Of a stretch of DNA of 53,085 nucleotides, positions 40,359-49,291 are shown piece by piece; the stretch's first letter is position 1, and each line of letters starts with the position of its first letter. Source of the DNA: Rugamonas violacea (GTDB lineage Bacteria > Pseudomonadota > Gammaproteobacteria > Burkholderiales > Burkholderiaceae_D); NCBI RefSeq assembly GCF_016461825.1, contig NZ_JAEMNU010000074.1, forward strand, positions 50,869 to 103,953, given 5' to 3'. Below the pieces are notes generated by a model. The model ran no database searches, was not told the DNA's origin, and saw only the letters and a list, made by a program, of their open reading frames with translations. The position numbers and the translations under genes are program-made.

Positions 40359-42476
40359 ATGAACCATATGAACCAGACACTCTTAATCGAACTGCTGACC
40401 GAAGAGCTGCCGCCGAAGGCGCTGGCCAAACTGGGCGCCGCCTTCGCCGCCGGCATCGTCAACGGCCTGAAATCGCGCGACTTCCTCGAAGCCGACAGCG
40501 TCGCCACCTCGTTCGCCTCGCCGCGCCGCCTGGCCGTGTCCATCAGCAAGGTGCGCGCCACCTCGCCCGACAAGGCGATCCGTGAAAAAGTCCTGCCGGT
40601 CAGCGTCGCCCTCGACGCCAACGGCAACGCCACCGCGCCGCTGGCCAAGAAACTGGCCGCGCTGGGCTTCCCCGAGCTCACCGTGGCCGAGCTGGAACGC
40701 GCCGTCGACGGCAAGGCCGAGAGCTTCTTCTACACCCACACCGCCGCCGGCAGCGCGCTGCACAGCGGGCTGCAAGCCGCGCTGGAGGAATCGGCCGCCA
40801 AGCTGCCGATTCCCAAGCTGATGAGCTACCAGCGTCCCGACGGCAGCAGCGTGCAGTTCGTCCGCCCGGCGCACAGCCTGGTCGCCCTGCATGGCGCCGA
40901 TGTACTGCCGCTGACCCTGCTCGGCCTGACCGCCTCCAACACCAGTCTGGGCCACCGCTTCCTGATGGCCGACGGCAGCAAAAAAATCGTCATCGCCGAC
41001 GCCGACAGCTACGCCGCCACCCTGGCCGGCGAAGGCAAGGTCATCGCCAGCATCGAGCAGCGCAAGGAGAAGATCCGCGCCGCCCTGCTGGAAAAAGCCG
41101 GCGCCGACCAGGTGCTGATGCCCGAAGCCCTGCTCGACGAAGTCACCGCGCTGGTCGAATGGCCGGTGGTCTACGAGTGCCGCTTCGAGGACGAGTTCCT
41201 CGCCGTGCCGCAGGAATGCCTGATCCTGACCATGCAGACCAACCAGAAGTATTTCGCCCTGACCGACAGCGCCGGCAAGCTGCGCTCGCGCTTCCTGATC
41301 GTCTCCAACATCGAGACGGCGACGCCGGCCGCCATCGTCGGCGGCAACGAGCGCGTGGTGCGCCCGCGCCTGGCCGACGCCAAATTCTTCTTCGAGCAGG
41401 ACAAGAAGAAGACGCTGGAATCGCGCCTGCCGCTGCTCGACAAGATCGTCTACCACAACAAACTGGGCACCCAGGCCGCGCGCGGCGAACGCGTCGCCAC
41501 GCTGGCCGGCCACATCGCCGGCTTGATCGGCGGCGACGCCGCGCTGGCGAGCCGCGCCGCCAAGCTGTCCAAGGCCGACCTGGTCACCGACATGGTCGGC
41601 GAGTTCCCCGAGCTGCAAGGCATCATGGGCACCTACTACGCCCGCAACGACGGCGAGCACGAAGACGTCGCGCTGGCCGCCTCCGAGCACTACCAGCCGC
41701 GCTTCGCCGGCGACGCCCTGCCGAGCACCGTCACCGGCACCGCCGTGGCGCTGGCCGACAAGCTCGAGACCCTGGTCGGCATCTGGGCCATCGGCCTGGC
41801 GCCGACCGGCGACAAGGACCCGTTCGCGCTGCGCCGCCACGCCCTCGGCGTGCTGCGCATGCTGATCGAAAAGCGCCTGTCGATTTCAATCGGCGCGCTG
41901 CTTTCGAGCGCGGCGAAAATGTTTGAATTCGTCGCCGGTTTCAAAGACCCGTCGGCCGAGATCTACACCTTCATGATCGACCGCCTGCGCGGCATCCTGC
42001 GCGAGCGCGGCTTCTCGCCCAACGAGATCGAGGCCGTGGTGGCGCAGAATCCGGACCGCCTGGACGACATTGTGCAGCGCCTGGAGGCCGTGCAGGCCTT
42101 CGCCGCGCTGCCGGAGAGCGCCTCGCTGGCCGCCGCCAACAAGCGCATCACCAACATCCTGAAGAAGAACGAAGAGGCGCTCAGCGCCTCCGGCAACGCC
42201 GGCGTCAACGCCGCGCTGCTGGTCGACACGGCCGAGAAGAACCTGGCCGCCGCCGTGCTGCGCGTGCAGCCTGAAGTCGACGCCGCCTTCGCCGCCGGCG
42301 ACTTCGCCGGCACGCTGAAAACGCTGGCCCAGCTGCGCGACGACGTCGACGCCTTCTTCAACGACGTCATGGTGATGGCCGAGGATGTCGCCCTGCGCAA
42401 CAACCGCCTGGCCCTGCTGTCCTCGCTGCACGGCATGATGAACCGCGTCGCCGACATCTCGAAACTGGCGGCCTAA
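40359..42476 (+). CDS. glyS: glycyl-tRNA synthetase beta subunit
   Basis: A 705-residue beta subunit, which binds tRNA-Gly and stabilises the alpha dimer. [20 protein letters not shown] is the N-terminal family start. [29 protein letters not shown] and FIVSNIE-like segments follow, with [24 protein letters not shown] and [14 protein letters not shown] stretches. The C-terminal DALR anticodon-binding region ends the protein. ATGs at 40359 and 40368 are both possible; the first is used. Its stop abuts the gmhB region. Confidence 0.97.
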   Translation: MNHMNQTLLIELLTEELPPKALAKLGAAFAAGIVNGLKSRDFLEADSVATSFASPRRLAVSISKVRATSPDKAIREKVLPVSVALDANGNATAPLAKKLAALGFPELTVAELERAVDGKAESFFYTHTAAGSALHSGLQAALEESAAKLPIPKLMSYQRPDGSSVQFVRPAHSLVALHGADVLPLTLLGLTASNTSLGHRFLMADGSKKIVIADADSYAATLAGEGKVIASIEQRKEKIRAALLEKAGADQVLMPEALLDEVTALVEWPVVYECRFEDEFLAVPQECLILTMQTNQKYFALTDSAGKLRSRFLIVSNIETATPAAIVGGNERVVRPRLADAKFFFEQDKKKTLESRLPLLDKIVYHNKLGTQAARGERVATLAGHIAGLIGGDAALASRAAKLSKADLVTDMVGEFPELQGIMGTYYARNDGEHEDVALAASEHYQPRFAGDALPSTVTGTAVALADKLETLVGIWAIGLAPTGDKDPFALRRHALGVLRMLIEKRLSISIGALLSSAAKMFEFVAGFKDPSAEIYTFMIDRLRGILRERGFSPNEIEAVVAQNPDRLDDIVQRLEAVQAFAALPESASLAAANKRITNILKKNEEALSASGNAGVNAALLVDTAEKNLAAAVLRVQPEVDAAFAAGDFAGTLKTLAQLRDDVDAFFNDVMVMAEDVALRNNRLALLSSLHGMMNRVADISKLAA

Positions 42477-42491
42477 ATGGGAGCGCCGGCC

Positions 42492-43058
42492 ATGAAGCTG
42501 ATCATTCTGGATCGCGACGGCGTGATCAACCATGACTCGCCGGACTTCATCAAGTCGCCCGCCGAGTGGCTGCCCATCCCCGGCTCGCTCGAAGCGATCG
42601 CCCGCCTGAACCAGGCGGGCTACCGGGTGGTGGTGGCGTCGAACCAATCGGGCATCGCCCGCGAGTACTTCGACATGAGCATCCTCAACGCCATCCACCA
42701 GAAGATGCACCTGCTGGCGCAACAGGTCGGCGCCACCATCGACGCGATCTTCTTCTGCCCGCACGCGGCGGTCGACAGCTGCGACTGCCGCAAGCCCAAG
42801 CCCGGCATGTTCGCCGAGATCTCCAAGCGCTACCAGCTCAGCCTGAAGGGCGTGCCCACCGTCGGCGACTCGCTGCGCGACCTGCAGGCCGGCTTCGTCA
42901 GCGGCTGCATACCCTATCTGGTGTTGACCGGCAAAGGCGAAAAAACCCACAGCACCGGCGGCCTGCCGCCCGGCACCATGGTCTTCGCCGACCTGGCGGC
43001 GATGGTCAACCACCTGCTCAAGACCGGCGCGCCGCCCGCGCTGCACGTCGTCAACTGA
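42492..43058 (+). CDS. gmhB: D-glycero-beta-D-manno-heptose-1,7-bisphosphate 7-phosphatase
   Basis: A 188-residue HAD-superfamily histidinol-phosphatase-like enzyme that removes the 7-phosphate in ADP-heptose synthesis for LPS core. The nucleophile motif is LIILDRDGVIN, followed by SNQSGIARE. CPHAAVDSCDCRKPKPGM carries the zinc-binding Cys/His set and catalytic Lys. VGDSLRDLQAG is the acidic motif. ATG 42492 is preferred since GGGAG lies 8 bases upstream; ATG 42477 abuts the glyS stop and is less well supported. Fits the heptose genes waaC found downstream. Confidence 0.95.
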   Translation: MKLIILDRDGVINHDSPDFIKSPAEWLPIPGSLEAIARLNQAGYRVVVASNQSGIAREYFDMSILNAIHQKMHLLAQQVGATIDAIFFCPHAAVDSCDCRKPKPGMFAEISKRYQLSLKGVPTVGDSLRDLQAGFVSGCIPYLVLTGKGEKTHSTGGLPPGTMVFADLAAMVNHLLKTGAPPALHVVN

Positions 43059-43089
43059 CACACCCATAAAAACAATTCCGGAGTCCGCA

Positions 43090-43830
43090 TTGCGCCATAC
43101 CTTCCTGTTCCTGCGTTCCCTGCTGTTCATGACCATCATGACGCTGGCCACCATCGTCTGGGCCTGCGTCTGCTTCCTGGTCGCGCCGCTGCCGTACAAC
43201 CAGCGCTTCTACGTCACCTCGCGCTGGAACGTGTTCATCATCTGGTGCGCCAAGGTCATTTGCGGCATCCGCTACGAGATCAAGGGCGCCGAGAACTTCC
43301 CCGACGCGCCGGCCGTCGTGCTGTCGAAGCACCAGTCGGCCTGGGAAACCATCTTCCTGCTGCCCAGCATGCCGCGCCCGCTGGTGTTCGTCTTCAAGAA
43401 GGAGATCCTGTACATCCCCTTCTTCGGCTGGGCCATGGCGCTGCTGCGCATGATCCCGATCGACCGCAAGCAGGGCAAGAACGCCTTCAAACACGTGGTC
43501 ACCCACGGGAAACGCCGCCTGGCCGACGGCCAATGGATTATCATGTTCCCCGAAGGGACCCGCATCCCGGTCGGACAAAAGGGCAAGTACAAGAGCGGCG
43601 GCACGCGGCTGGCCATCGAGACCGGCGCGGTGGTGGTGCCGATCGCCCACAACTCCGGCGAATGCTGGCCCAAGAATTCGTTTATTAAGCGTCCCGGCCT
43701 GATCACGGTATCGATCGGCAAACCGATTCCGTCGGCCGGGCACACACCGGACAGCTTGATGCAACAGGTGGAAAATTGGATAGAATCAGAAATGCACGTC
43801 ATTTCGCCCCACGCCTACAACGCTGGCTAG
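43090..43830 (+). CDS. plsC: 1-acyl-sn-glycerol-3-phosphate acyltransferase
   Basis: A 246-residue membrane acyltransferase forming phosphatidic acid. A hydrophobic N-terminal anchor (about 5-35) is followed by the LPLAT domain. The catalytic block reads SKHQSAWET, so the HX4D motif appears as HX4E. FPEGTRIPVGQKGKYKSGG is the substrate-binding block and VPIAHNSGECW a further conserved one. The start codon is TTG at 43090; no ATG lies near the conserved start. Its end overlaps the following gene by up to 55 bases. Confidence 0.93.
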   Translation: MRHTFLFLRSLLFMTIMTLATIVWACVCFLVAPLPYNQRFYVTSRWNVFIIWCAKVICGIRYEIKGAENFPDAPAVVLSKHQSAWETIFLLPSMPRPLVFVFKKEILYIPFFGWAMALLRMIPIDRKQGKNAFKHVVTHGKRRLADGQWIIMFPEGTRIPVGQKGKYKSGGTRLAIETGAVVVPIAHNSGECWPKNSFIKRPGLITVSIGKPIPSAGHTPDSLMQQVENWIESEMHVISPHAYNAG

Positions 43831-44867
43831 ATGACATCGCGAGCGTAGTCCGGCCGGCAGCCGCCACGGCGCCGGACGACGCCTCGCAGCTCGACCTGTT
43901 CGGGCAGGCCGGCGCGGCCGCGCCGGCCGCCGCATTGAGCGGCCACGTGGCGCCTGCCGCGCTGCGGCGCGAAGCCGACCCCGTCGCCTTGCCGGCCAAC
44001 CCCGCCACGTTCCCCGCCAATCCCGCCAATCCCGCCGCGCCGCGCCGCGTCGCGCCGGCCACGCCGGACTTTTCCCCGACCGCGCCGCCAGTGCCGCGCA
44101 AAGCGCCGCCGCCGGCACCGCCGGCACCCGACGCCGCGCCCAAGCGCCAGCTGCTGGTCGGCCAGTTCGTCCTCGAATACACGCTGCGCCGCTCGACGCG
44201 CCGCTCGATCGGCTTCATGATCGACGACGACGGCCTGCGCGTCACCGCGCCCAAGCGCATCAGCATCGCCGAGGTCGACAACGCCATCCGCACCAAGCAG
44301 GCCTGGATACTCAGCAAGCTGCACGAGCGGCGCGAACGCCGCGCGGCGCGGCTGCAAAAGCCGCCGGTCGAATGGGTCGACGGCGCCACCCTGCCCTACC
44401 TGGGCGGCGAGATCGTGCTGCGCCTGCTGGTGGGCGGCCGCAACCGCACCAGCTACAACCCGGCCACGCGCGAGTTGGCGATGGTGTTGGTGCCCGGCGC
44501 CACCGAGCTGCTGCTCAAGGAACGCGTGCGCGCCTGGCTGCAACTGGAGGCGCGCCAGTTGTTCGAGCAACGCCTCGACGTGTACGCCGCCCGGCTGGGC
44601 GTGCGCTACCATTCGTTCGCGCTGTCCTCGGCCGGCACGCGCTGGGGCTCGTGCACGGTCGACCGCAAGATCCGCCTGAACTGGCGCCTGGTCCACTTCT
44701 CGCTGCCGCTGATCGACTACGTGGTGGCGCACGAGCTGTCGCACCTGCTGGAGATGAACCACAGCGCCCGCTTCTGGGACACCGTCGGCACCATCTACCC
44801 GGAATACGAGGAGGCCAAGCAGCTGCTGCGCAAACGCGCGCAGGAGCTGCCGGTGCTGTTTCCCTAG
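43776..44867 (+). CDS. YgjP-like zinc metallopeptidase (M48/DUF45)
   Basis: A protein of up to 363 residues. The C-terminal half is a YgjP/WrpA-type domain: VGQFVLEYTLRRSTRRSIGF, IRLNWRLVHFSLPLIDYVVA and HELSHLLEMNHSARFWDTVG. The zinc motif HELSH with a downstream His in NHS is intact. The N-terminal third is Ala/Pro-rich and unrelated, a probable disordered region. The start is uncertain: TTG 43776 gives the longest form and overlaps plsC, while internal GTG codons are possible. Its 3' end, including the stop codon, is duplicated in tandem just downstream. Confidence 0.85.
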   Translation: MDRIRNARHFAPRLQRWLDDIASVVRPAAATAPDDASQLDLFGQAGAAAPAAALSGHVAPAALRREADPVALPANPATFPANPANPAAPRRVAPATPDFSPTAPPVPRKAPPPAPPAPDAAPKRQLLVGQFVLEYTLRRSTRRSIGFMIDDDGLRVTAPKRISIAEVDNAIRTKQAWILSKLHERRERRAARLQKPPVEWVDGATLPYLGGEIVLRLLVGGRNRTSYNPATRELAMVLVPGATELLLKERVRAWLQLEARQLFEQRLDVYAARLGVRYHSFALSSAGTRWGSCTVDRKIRLNWRLVHFSLPLIDYVVAHELSHLLEMNHSARFWDTVGTIYPEYEEAKQLLRKRAQELPVLFP

Positions 44868-44924
44868 CCTGTCGGTGCTGTTTCCCTAGCTGTCGTTGCT
44901 ATCTCCCCAGTTGTCGTTGCCGCG
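44847..44924. repeat. tandem 21-22 bp repeat of the metallopeptidase gene end
   Basis: Unit 1 (44847-44867) is CTGCCGGTGCTGTTTCCCTAG and includes the stop. Unit 2 (44868-44889) differs by one substitution and one added base, unit 3 (44890-44910) is more diverged, and a partial unit 4 begins at 44911. Divergence increases away from the gene. The units follow the stop, so the protein is unaffected. Confidence 0.7.
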
Positions 44925-44969
44925 CAGGCGGCAAGCCATGGAAAGCACGCTACGCCGACAAGGCCGGCC

Positions 44970-45001
44970 GCGCATGGGTCCCCGCCTTCGCGAGGACGAC
45001 G
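44970..45001. repeat. GGGTCCCCGCC-type short palindrome
   Basis: ATGGGTCCCCGCCTTCGCGA leads into GGACGACG. GTCCCCGCC and GCGAGGAC nearly pair as a hairpin. This form recurs widely in GC-rich betaproteobacterial intergenic DNA (general knowledge, not verified here); only one copy is seen in the window. Confidence 0.35.
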
Positions 45002-45014
45002 GCGCTGCCTGCCT

Positions 45015-46316
45015 TTACAGCCAGGTCGGCAGCAGCGCCACGGTGCGGGCGGTGGCGCCGCGATGCTGGTTGGCGAAGGCCAGCGCCTGCCCGCCCATGG
45101 CGTGGCGGGCGGCGGCGTCGTTCAGCAGGCGGGCCGCCTGGGCCATCAGCTCGGCCGCGTCGGCCACGCGCACGGCGCCGCCGGCGGCCAGCGCGTCTTC
45201 CGTCACCACGGCGAAATTGAAGGTGTGCGGGCCGATCAGCACCGGCTTGCCCAGCGCCGCCGGTTCGATCAGGTTCTGTCCGCCCAGCGGCAGCAGGCTG
45301 CCGCCGACAAAGGCGCAGTCGCAGGCGGCGTAGTAGGCGAACATCTCGCCCATCGAATCGCCCAGCAGCACCGTCGCCCTGGCCGGCGGCGCGGCGCCGT
45401 CCGGGGTCAACGTCAGCGCGCTGCGCCGCTCCAGCGCCAAGCCGTGGCCGGCGACCAGCTTGGCCACCTCGTCGAAACGCTGCGGATGGCGCGGCACGAT
45501 CAACAGCAGCACGTCGGCCGGCAGGGCCGCGCGGGCCTGCTGGAAGGCGTCCAATATCAAAGCCTCCTCGCCCTCGCGCGTGCTGGCGCACAGCAGCACC
45601 GGACGGTCGCCGATGTGGCCGCGCAGGGCGGCGCCGGTGGCCAGCGCGGCGGCCGGCACGTCGACGTCGAACTTGATGCTGCCGGTGACTTCGACGCGCG
45701 GCGCGCCCAGCGTGCGCACGCGCGCCGCGTCGGCCTCGGTCTGCGCCGCCACCAGCGTGATGCCGCGCGCGGCGTCGAGCAGCAGGCGGCCGAAGCGGCC
45801 GGCCTTGCGCAGCGAGCGCTCCGACAGGCGGGCGTTGGCCAGCACCACCGGCACGCCGCCACGGCCGCATTCGGCGATCAGGTTGGGCCACACCTCGGTC
45901 TCCATCAGGATGCAGATGCGCGGCGCGAAATGGCGCAGGAAGCGGCGCACCATGGTCGCCGTGTCGTAAGGCAGATAGGATTGCACCAGCCGCGCGCCGT
46001 GGCGCGCGAACAGCGCGGCGCCGGTGGCGCGGCCGGTCGGCGTCATGTGGGTCAGCACAATGCGGTGGTCGGGATAGGCGGCCAGCAGGGCGTTGACCAG
46101 CGGCTCGGCGGCGCGCGTTTCGCCGACCGAGACGGCATGCAACCAGATCGCCGGCAGCGCCGCGCCGGGGCCGGCCGAACCGACGGCACGGCCGTACAGG
46201 CCGAGCCGCTCGCCCCAATGGCCGCGGTAACCGGGCTCCTTGCGGCCGCGCAGCCACAGCCGCGCCAACACCAGCGGCAGGGCCAGCCACCACATCGCGG
46301 AATAAAAGGTACGCAT
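45015..46316 (-). CDS. waaA: 3-deoxy-D-manno-octulosonic acid transferase
   Basis: Transfers Kdo from CMP-Kdo to lipid A at the inner membrane. The 433-residue GT30 enzyme has an N-terminal hydrophobic anchor (MRTFYSAMWWLALPLVLARL). WLHAVSVGETRAAEPLVNAL and ILMETEVWPNLI, which carries the catalytic acidic residue, are conserved. GSIKFD, ASTREGEE, VPRHPQRF and GQNLIEPAALGKPVLIGPHT follow. ATG 46316 is three bases after the waaC stop codon. It converges on the metallopeptidase gene. Confidence 0.97.
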   Translation of the reverse strand: MRTFYSAMWWLALPLVLARLWLRGRKEPGYRGHWGERLGLYGRAVGSAGPGAALPAIWLHAVSVGETRAAEPLVNALLAAYPDHRIVLTHMTPTGRATGAALFARHGARLVQSYLPYDTATMVRRFLRHFAPRICILMETEVWPNLIAECGRGGVPVVLANARLSERSLRKAGRFGRLLLDAARGITLVAAQTEADAARVRTLGAPRVEVTGSIKFDVDVPAAALATGAALRGHIGDRPVLLCASTREGEEALILDAFQQARAALPADVLLLIVPRHPQRFDEVAKLVAGHGLALERRSALTLTPDGAAPPARATVLLGDSMGEMFAYYAACDCAFVGGSLLPLGGQNLIEPAALGKPVLIGPHTFNFAVVTEDALAAGGAVRVADAAELMAQAARLLNDAAARHAMGGQALAFANQHRGATARTVALLPTWL

Positions 46317-46318
46317 GT

Positions 46319-47335
46319 TCAGGCCAATAGACTCTTGGCGGCGGCGGCCACTTCGGCCACGCCGGGCGGCGCGCCCTGGTCGCCCAGGTTGATGATCTTC
46401 GGCGACCAGTTGCCCTCGGTCTTCCAACGCGGCGAGTCGGCGTAGATCTCCACCGTCGGCACCGTGAAGGCGGCGGCGATGTGGGTCAGGCCGGTGTCGA
46501 CGCCGACCGCCAGCGCGGCGTGGCGCGCCAGCAGCACCGCGTCGGCCATGCTCAGCTTGGGCAGCACGCGGGCGTTGGGCAGGCCGGCGGCCAGTTGCTC
46601 GGCCTCGGCCAGCTCCTTGGCCGAGCCCCAGGGCAGCAGGATGGGCATGGGCGCCAGCTGGCGGCCCAGTTCTATCCAGTTCTGCGCCGACCATTTCTTG
46701 GCGTCGCGCGCGGTGCCGTGGAAGTAGACGGCGTAGGCCCCGGCCGGCATCCAGTCCGGCCGGGGCGCGGCGGCCTCCAGCGCCGGCAGGCCGAAGTCGG
46801 CCGGCGTGTCGACCGAATAGCCGAGCGCCGCGCCGGCCACCAGGCGGCCGCGCGCCACCGCGTGGGTGCGCGGATCGGTCGGCACGCTCTCGCTGTGGAA
46901 CAGGCGCGAGATGCCCTCGTAACCCGAGCCCTCGCTGCCGTTGGCCAGGCCGACCTTGCGGCCGCCCTTGACCACCCGCGCCATGCCCATGATGGCGCCG
47001 GTCTTCAACAGGCCCTGGGTGTCGAACACATAGTCGTACTCCTGCTCGCGCAGGCGGCGCCAGAAGGCTTTCATTTCGGCCCGCGTCTCCGGCTTGCCCA
47101 GGCTCTTGCGCCAGCGCCGCAGGGCGAAGGGAATGATGTTGCGCACCCGGCTGTTCTGCCGCACCAGGCTGACATAGCCCTCCTCCACCACCCAGTCGAT
47201 ATTCGCGTCCGGGCAGTGGCGGGCGATGTCGGCCACCATCGGCAGGTTGTGCAGCACGTCGCCCAGCGAGGACACGCGCACCAGCAGGATGTTCAGCGGC
47301 CGTGGGCCGCCCGCTCGCGCGGCCTTGGTCGCCAT
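46319..47335 (-). CDS. waaC: lipopolysaccharide heptosyltransferase I
   Basis: A 338-residue GT9 enzyme that adds the first heptose to Kdo2-lipid A. Conserved segments are NILLVRVSSLGDVLHNLPMV, IDWVVEEGYVSLV, DYVFDTQGLLKTGAIMGMAR and VYFHGTARDAKKWSAQNWIE. AVGVDTGLTHIAAAFTVPTV binds the ADP-heptose donor. waaA follows directly. The upstream phosphomannomutase gene ends five bases before its start region, suggesting a single transcript of three genes. Confidence 0.96.
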   Translation of the reverse strand: MATKAARAGGPRPLNILLVRVSSLGDVLHNLPMVADIARHCPDANIDWVVEEGYVSLVRQNSRVRNIIPFALRRWRKSLGKPETRAEMKAFWRRLREQEYDYVFDTQGLLKTGAIMGMARVVKGGRKVGLANGSEGSGYEGISRLFHSESVPTDPRTHAVARGRLVAGAALGYSVDTPADFGLPALEAAAPRPDWMPAGAYAVYFHGTARDAKKWSAQNWIELGRQLAPMPILLPWGSAKELAEAEQLAAGLPNARVLPKLSMADAVLLARHAALAVGVDTGLTHIAAAFTVPTVEIYADSPRWKTEGNWSPKIINLGDQGAPPGVAEVAAAAKSLLA

Positions 47336-47340
47336 GGCGC

Positions 47341-48723
47341 TTAGAACGGCAGCACCGCGTCCGGCTTGGCGGCCAGGATCACGCTCTTGAACTGGCCCTG
47401 GATGCGCGCCAGCGCGGCCGGCGTCTCGGCCTCGAAGCGCATCACGATCACCGGCGTGGTGTTCGACGAGCGGGCCAGGCCGAAGCCGTCGGCGTACTCG
47501 ACGCGCAGGCCGTCGATGGTGATGATCTGCTCGTGGCCGGGGAACACGGCGTCGCTGCGCAGGCGCTCCATCAGGGCGACGTTCTCGCCCTCCTTGAGCT
47601 CCAGGTGCAGCTCGGGCGTGCTGTCGGACTGCGGCAGGCTGTTCAGCAGGGCCGACGGATCGGCCTCGCGGGTCAGGATCTCCAGCAGGCGCGCGCCCGA
47701 GTACAGGCCGTCGTCGAAGCCGTACCAGCGGTCCTTGAAGAAGATGTGGCCGCTCATCTCGCCGCCCAGCGGGGCGCCGGTCTCGCGCAGCTTGGCCTTG
47801 ACCAGCGAGTGGCCGGTCTTGTACATCAGCGGACGGCCGCCGTGCTTGCTGATCCATGGCGCCAGATGGCGCGTGCACTTGACGTCGTAGAGGATCTGCT
47901 CGCCCGGATGGCGCGTCAGCACGTCGGCGGCGAACAACATCATCTGGCGGTCCGGATAGATGATCTGGCCGTCCTTGGTGACCACGCCGAGGCGGTCGCC
48001 GTCGCCGTCGAAGGCGATGCCGATCTCGGCGTCGCTGGTTTGCAGGCAGCGGATCAGGTCCTGCAGGTTCTCCGGGTGGGCCGGGTCGGGATGGTGGTTG
48101 GGGAAGGTGCCGTCGACTTCGCAGAACAGCTCGACCACCTCGCAACCCATGCCACGGAACAGGTCGCCGGCGAAGGCGCCGGCCACGCCGTTGCCGCAGT
48201 CGACGGCGATCTTGATCGGCCGCGCCAGCTTGACGTCGCCGATGATGCGCTGCAGGTAGGCGGCGCGGATGTCGTGCGTGCTGTAGGCGCCCGGCTGGGC
48301 CGCCAGCGCGCCGTCGGCGGCGACGATGCGCTCGTACAAGGAGGTGATCGCCACGCCGTGGATGGCCTCGCCGGCCAGCACCATCTTGAAGCCGTTGTAG
48401 TTGGGCGGGTTGTGGCTGCCGGTGACCATGATGCCGGACTTGGCGTCGAGCACGTTGGTGCCGAAGTAGACCATCGGCGTGGCCACCACGCCCAGGTCGA
48501 TCACGTCGACGCCGGCGGCCTGCAGGCCCTGGGCCAGCGCGGCGGCCAGTTCGGGGCCGGACAGGCGGCCGTCGCGGCCGATCACCACCTTGGTCTCGCC
48601 CTTGGCCAGCGCGGCCTGGCCGAAGGCCATGCCGATCTGCCGCGCCACGCCGGCGTCGAGCGTCTGGTCGATGATGCCGCGAATGTCGTATGCTTTAAAG
48701 ATCGTTTTTGACAGGGAAACCAT
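47341..48723 (-). CDS. phosphomannomutase/phosphoglucomutase
   Basis: A 460-residue alpha-D-phosphohexomutase of the AlgC/ManB type that interconverts mannose/glucose 6- and 1-phosphates for sugar-nucleotide supply. The phosphoserine loop is GIMVTGSHNPPNYNGFKMVL, the metal site IAFDGDGDRLG, and the sugar-binding loop GGEMSGHIFF. The C-terminal phosphate-binding part is DGFGLARSSNTTPVIVMRFE. ATG 48723 is used because homologs start close to VSLSKTIFKAYDIRG; a GTG at 48738 is in frame. It is adjacent to LPS core genes. Confidence 0.95.
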   Translation of the reverse strand: MVSLSKTIFKAYDIRGIIDQTLDAGVARQIGMAFGQAALAKGETKVVIGRDGRLSGPELAAALAQGLQAAGVDVIDLGVVATPMVYFGTNVLDAKSGIMVTGSHNPPNYNGFKMVLAGEAIHGVAITSLYERIVAADGALAAQPGAYSTHDIRAAYLQRIIGDVKLARPIKIAVDCGNGVAGAFAGDLFRGMGCEVVELFCEVDGTFPNHHPDPAHPENLQDLIRCLQTSDAEIGIAFDGDGDRLGVVTKDGQIIYPDRQMMLFAADVLTRHPGEQILYDVKCTRHLAPWISKHGGRPLMYKTGHSLVKAKLRETGAPLGGEMSGHIFFKDRWYGFDDGLYSGARLLEILTREADPSALLNSLPQSDSTPELHLELKEGENVALMERLRSDAVFPGHEQIITIDGLRVEYADGFGLARSSNTTPVIVMRFEAETPAALARIQGQFKSVILAAKPDAVLPF

Positions 48724-48861
48724 GGTGTTTGAATTCACGTGATGCGGCCGACGCGCCGCGACGAGGCCGCTGGCGCGGGTCCGGCCCGCTGGATGGATGG
48801 GGAAAAGAATGGCCGCCCGTAAAGTTCACGGGCACAACATTGATATAGTAAGTGCGATACC

Positions 48862-48884
48862 AGCGGCAGGCAAGCCCTGCCGCT
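48862..48884. terminator. terminator-like hairpin after the H-NS-like gene
   Basis: AGCGGCAGG-CAAGC-CCTGCCGCT is a perfect 9-bp hairpin, 24 bases past the H-NS-like stop codon on the minus strand. It has no T-run on either strand, so it is not a typical intrinsic terminator; it may stabilise the 3' end. Confidence 0.35.
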
Positions 48885-48907
48885 TCATCGGCGAGCGGAG
48901 AAACCGC

Positions 48908-49213
48908 TCAGAGGCGCAGCAAATCGATCGATTTGCCGGCGTCGAGCCAGTCCTTGACCCACTTCGGCTGGCGGCCGCGACCGGTCCACTGCTGGCTGGC
49001 GTCGGCCGGATTGCGGTAGCGCGGCGCCACCGAGCCGGTTTTCGCGCGCCCGCCGCCGATCAAATCCTGCAACGGCAGGCCGACGCTTTTCGCGATGGCG
49101 AATATCTGCTCGACCGCCCGGGCGCGCTCCTGCGATTCCCGTTTCTTTAATTCGCGTTTGATGTGTTCCTGCTGATTGCGCAGATCGGCCGCCGACAAAT
49201 TGGATAGATCCAT
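48908..49213 (-). CDS. H-NS family nucleoid protein
   Basis: A 101-residue H-NS-like protein. The N-terminal half is a helical oligomerisation region (DLSNLSAADLRNQQEHIKRE, LKKRESQERARAVEQIFAIA). The C-terminal DNA-binding half carries RYRNPADASQQWTGRGRQPK with WV, the WTGRGRQPKW core that contacts AT-rich minor grooves. AAGGAAG precedes the ATG. It sits next to surface-polysaccharide genes, which such proteins often silence; no direct evidence of targets here. Confidence 0.95.
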   Translation of the reverse strand: MDLSNLSAADLRNQQEHIKRELKKRESQERARAVEQIFAIAKSVGLPLQDLIGGGRAKTGSVAPRYRNPADASQQWTGRGRQPKWVKDWLDAGKSIDLLRL

Positions 49214-49291
49214 CTTCGCTTCCTTTTAAAATGGGGGGTGAATACATTTAAACCGCTGACGATAGAAATATACTACAAAGCCGCGCAAATA

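Noticed and set aside
40383..41840. Long open frame on the minus strand opposite glyS
   Set aside because: It mirrors a strongly conserved synthetase gene, has Gly/Ala/Arg-rich filler composition and no recognised motif. The same applies to the other long antisense frames across mutL, lldP, the receptor gene, the MFS gene and corC-lnt.
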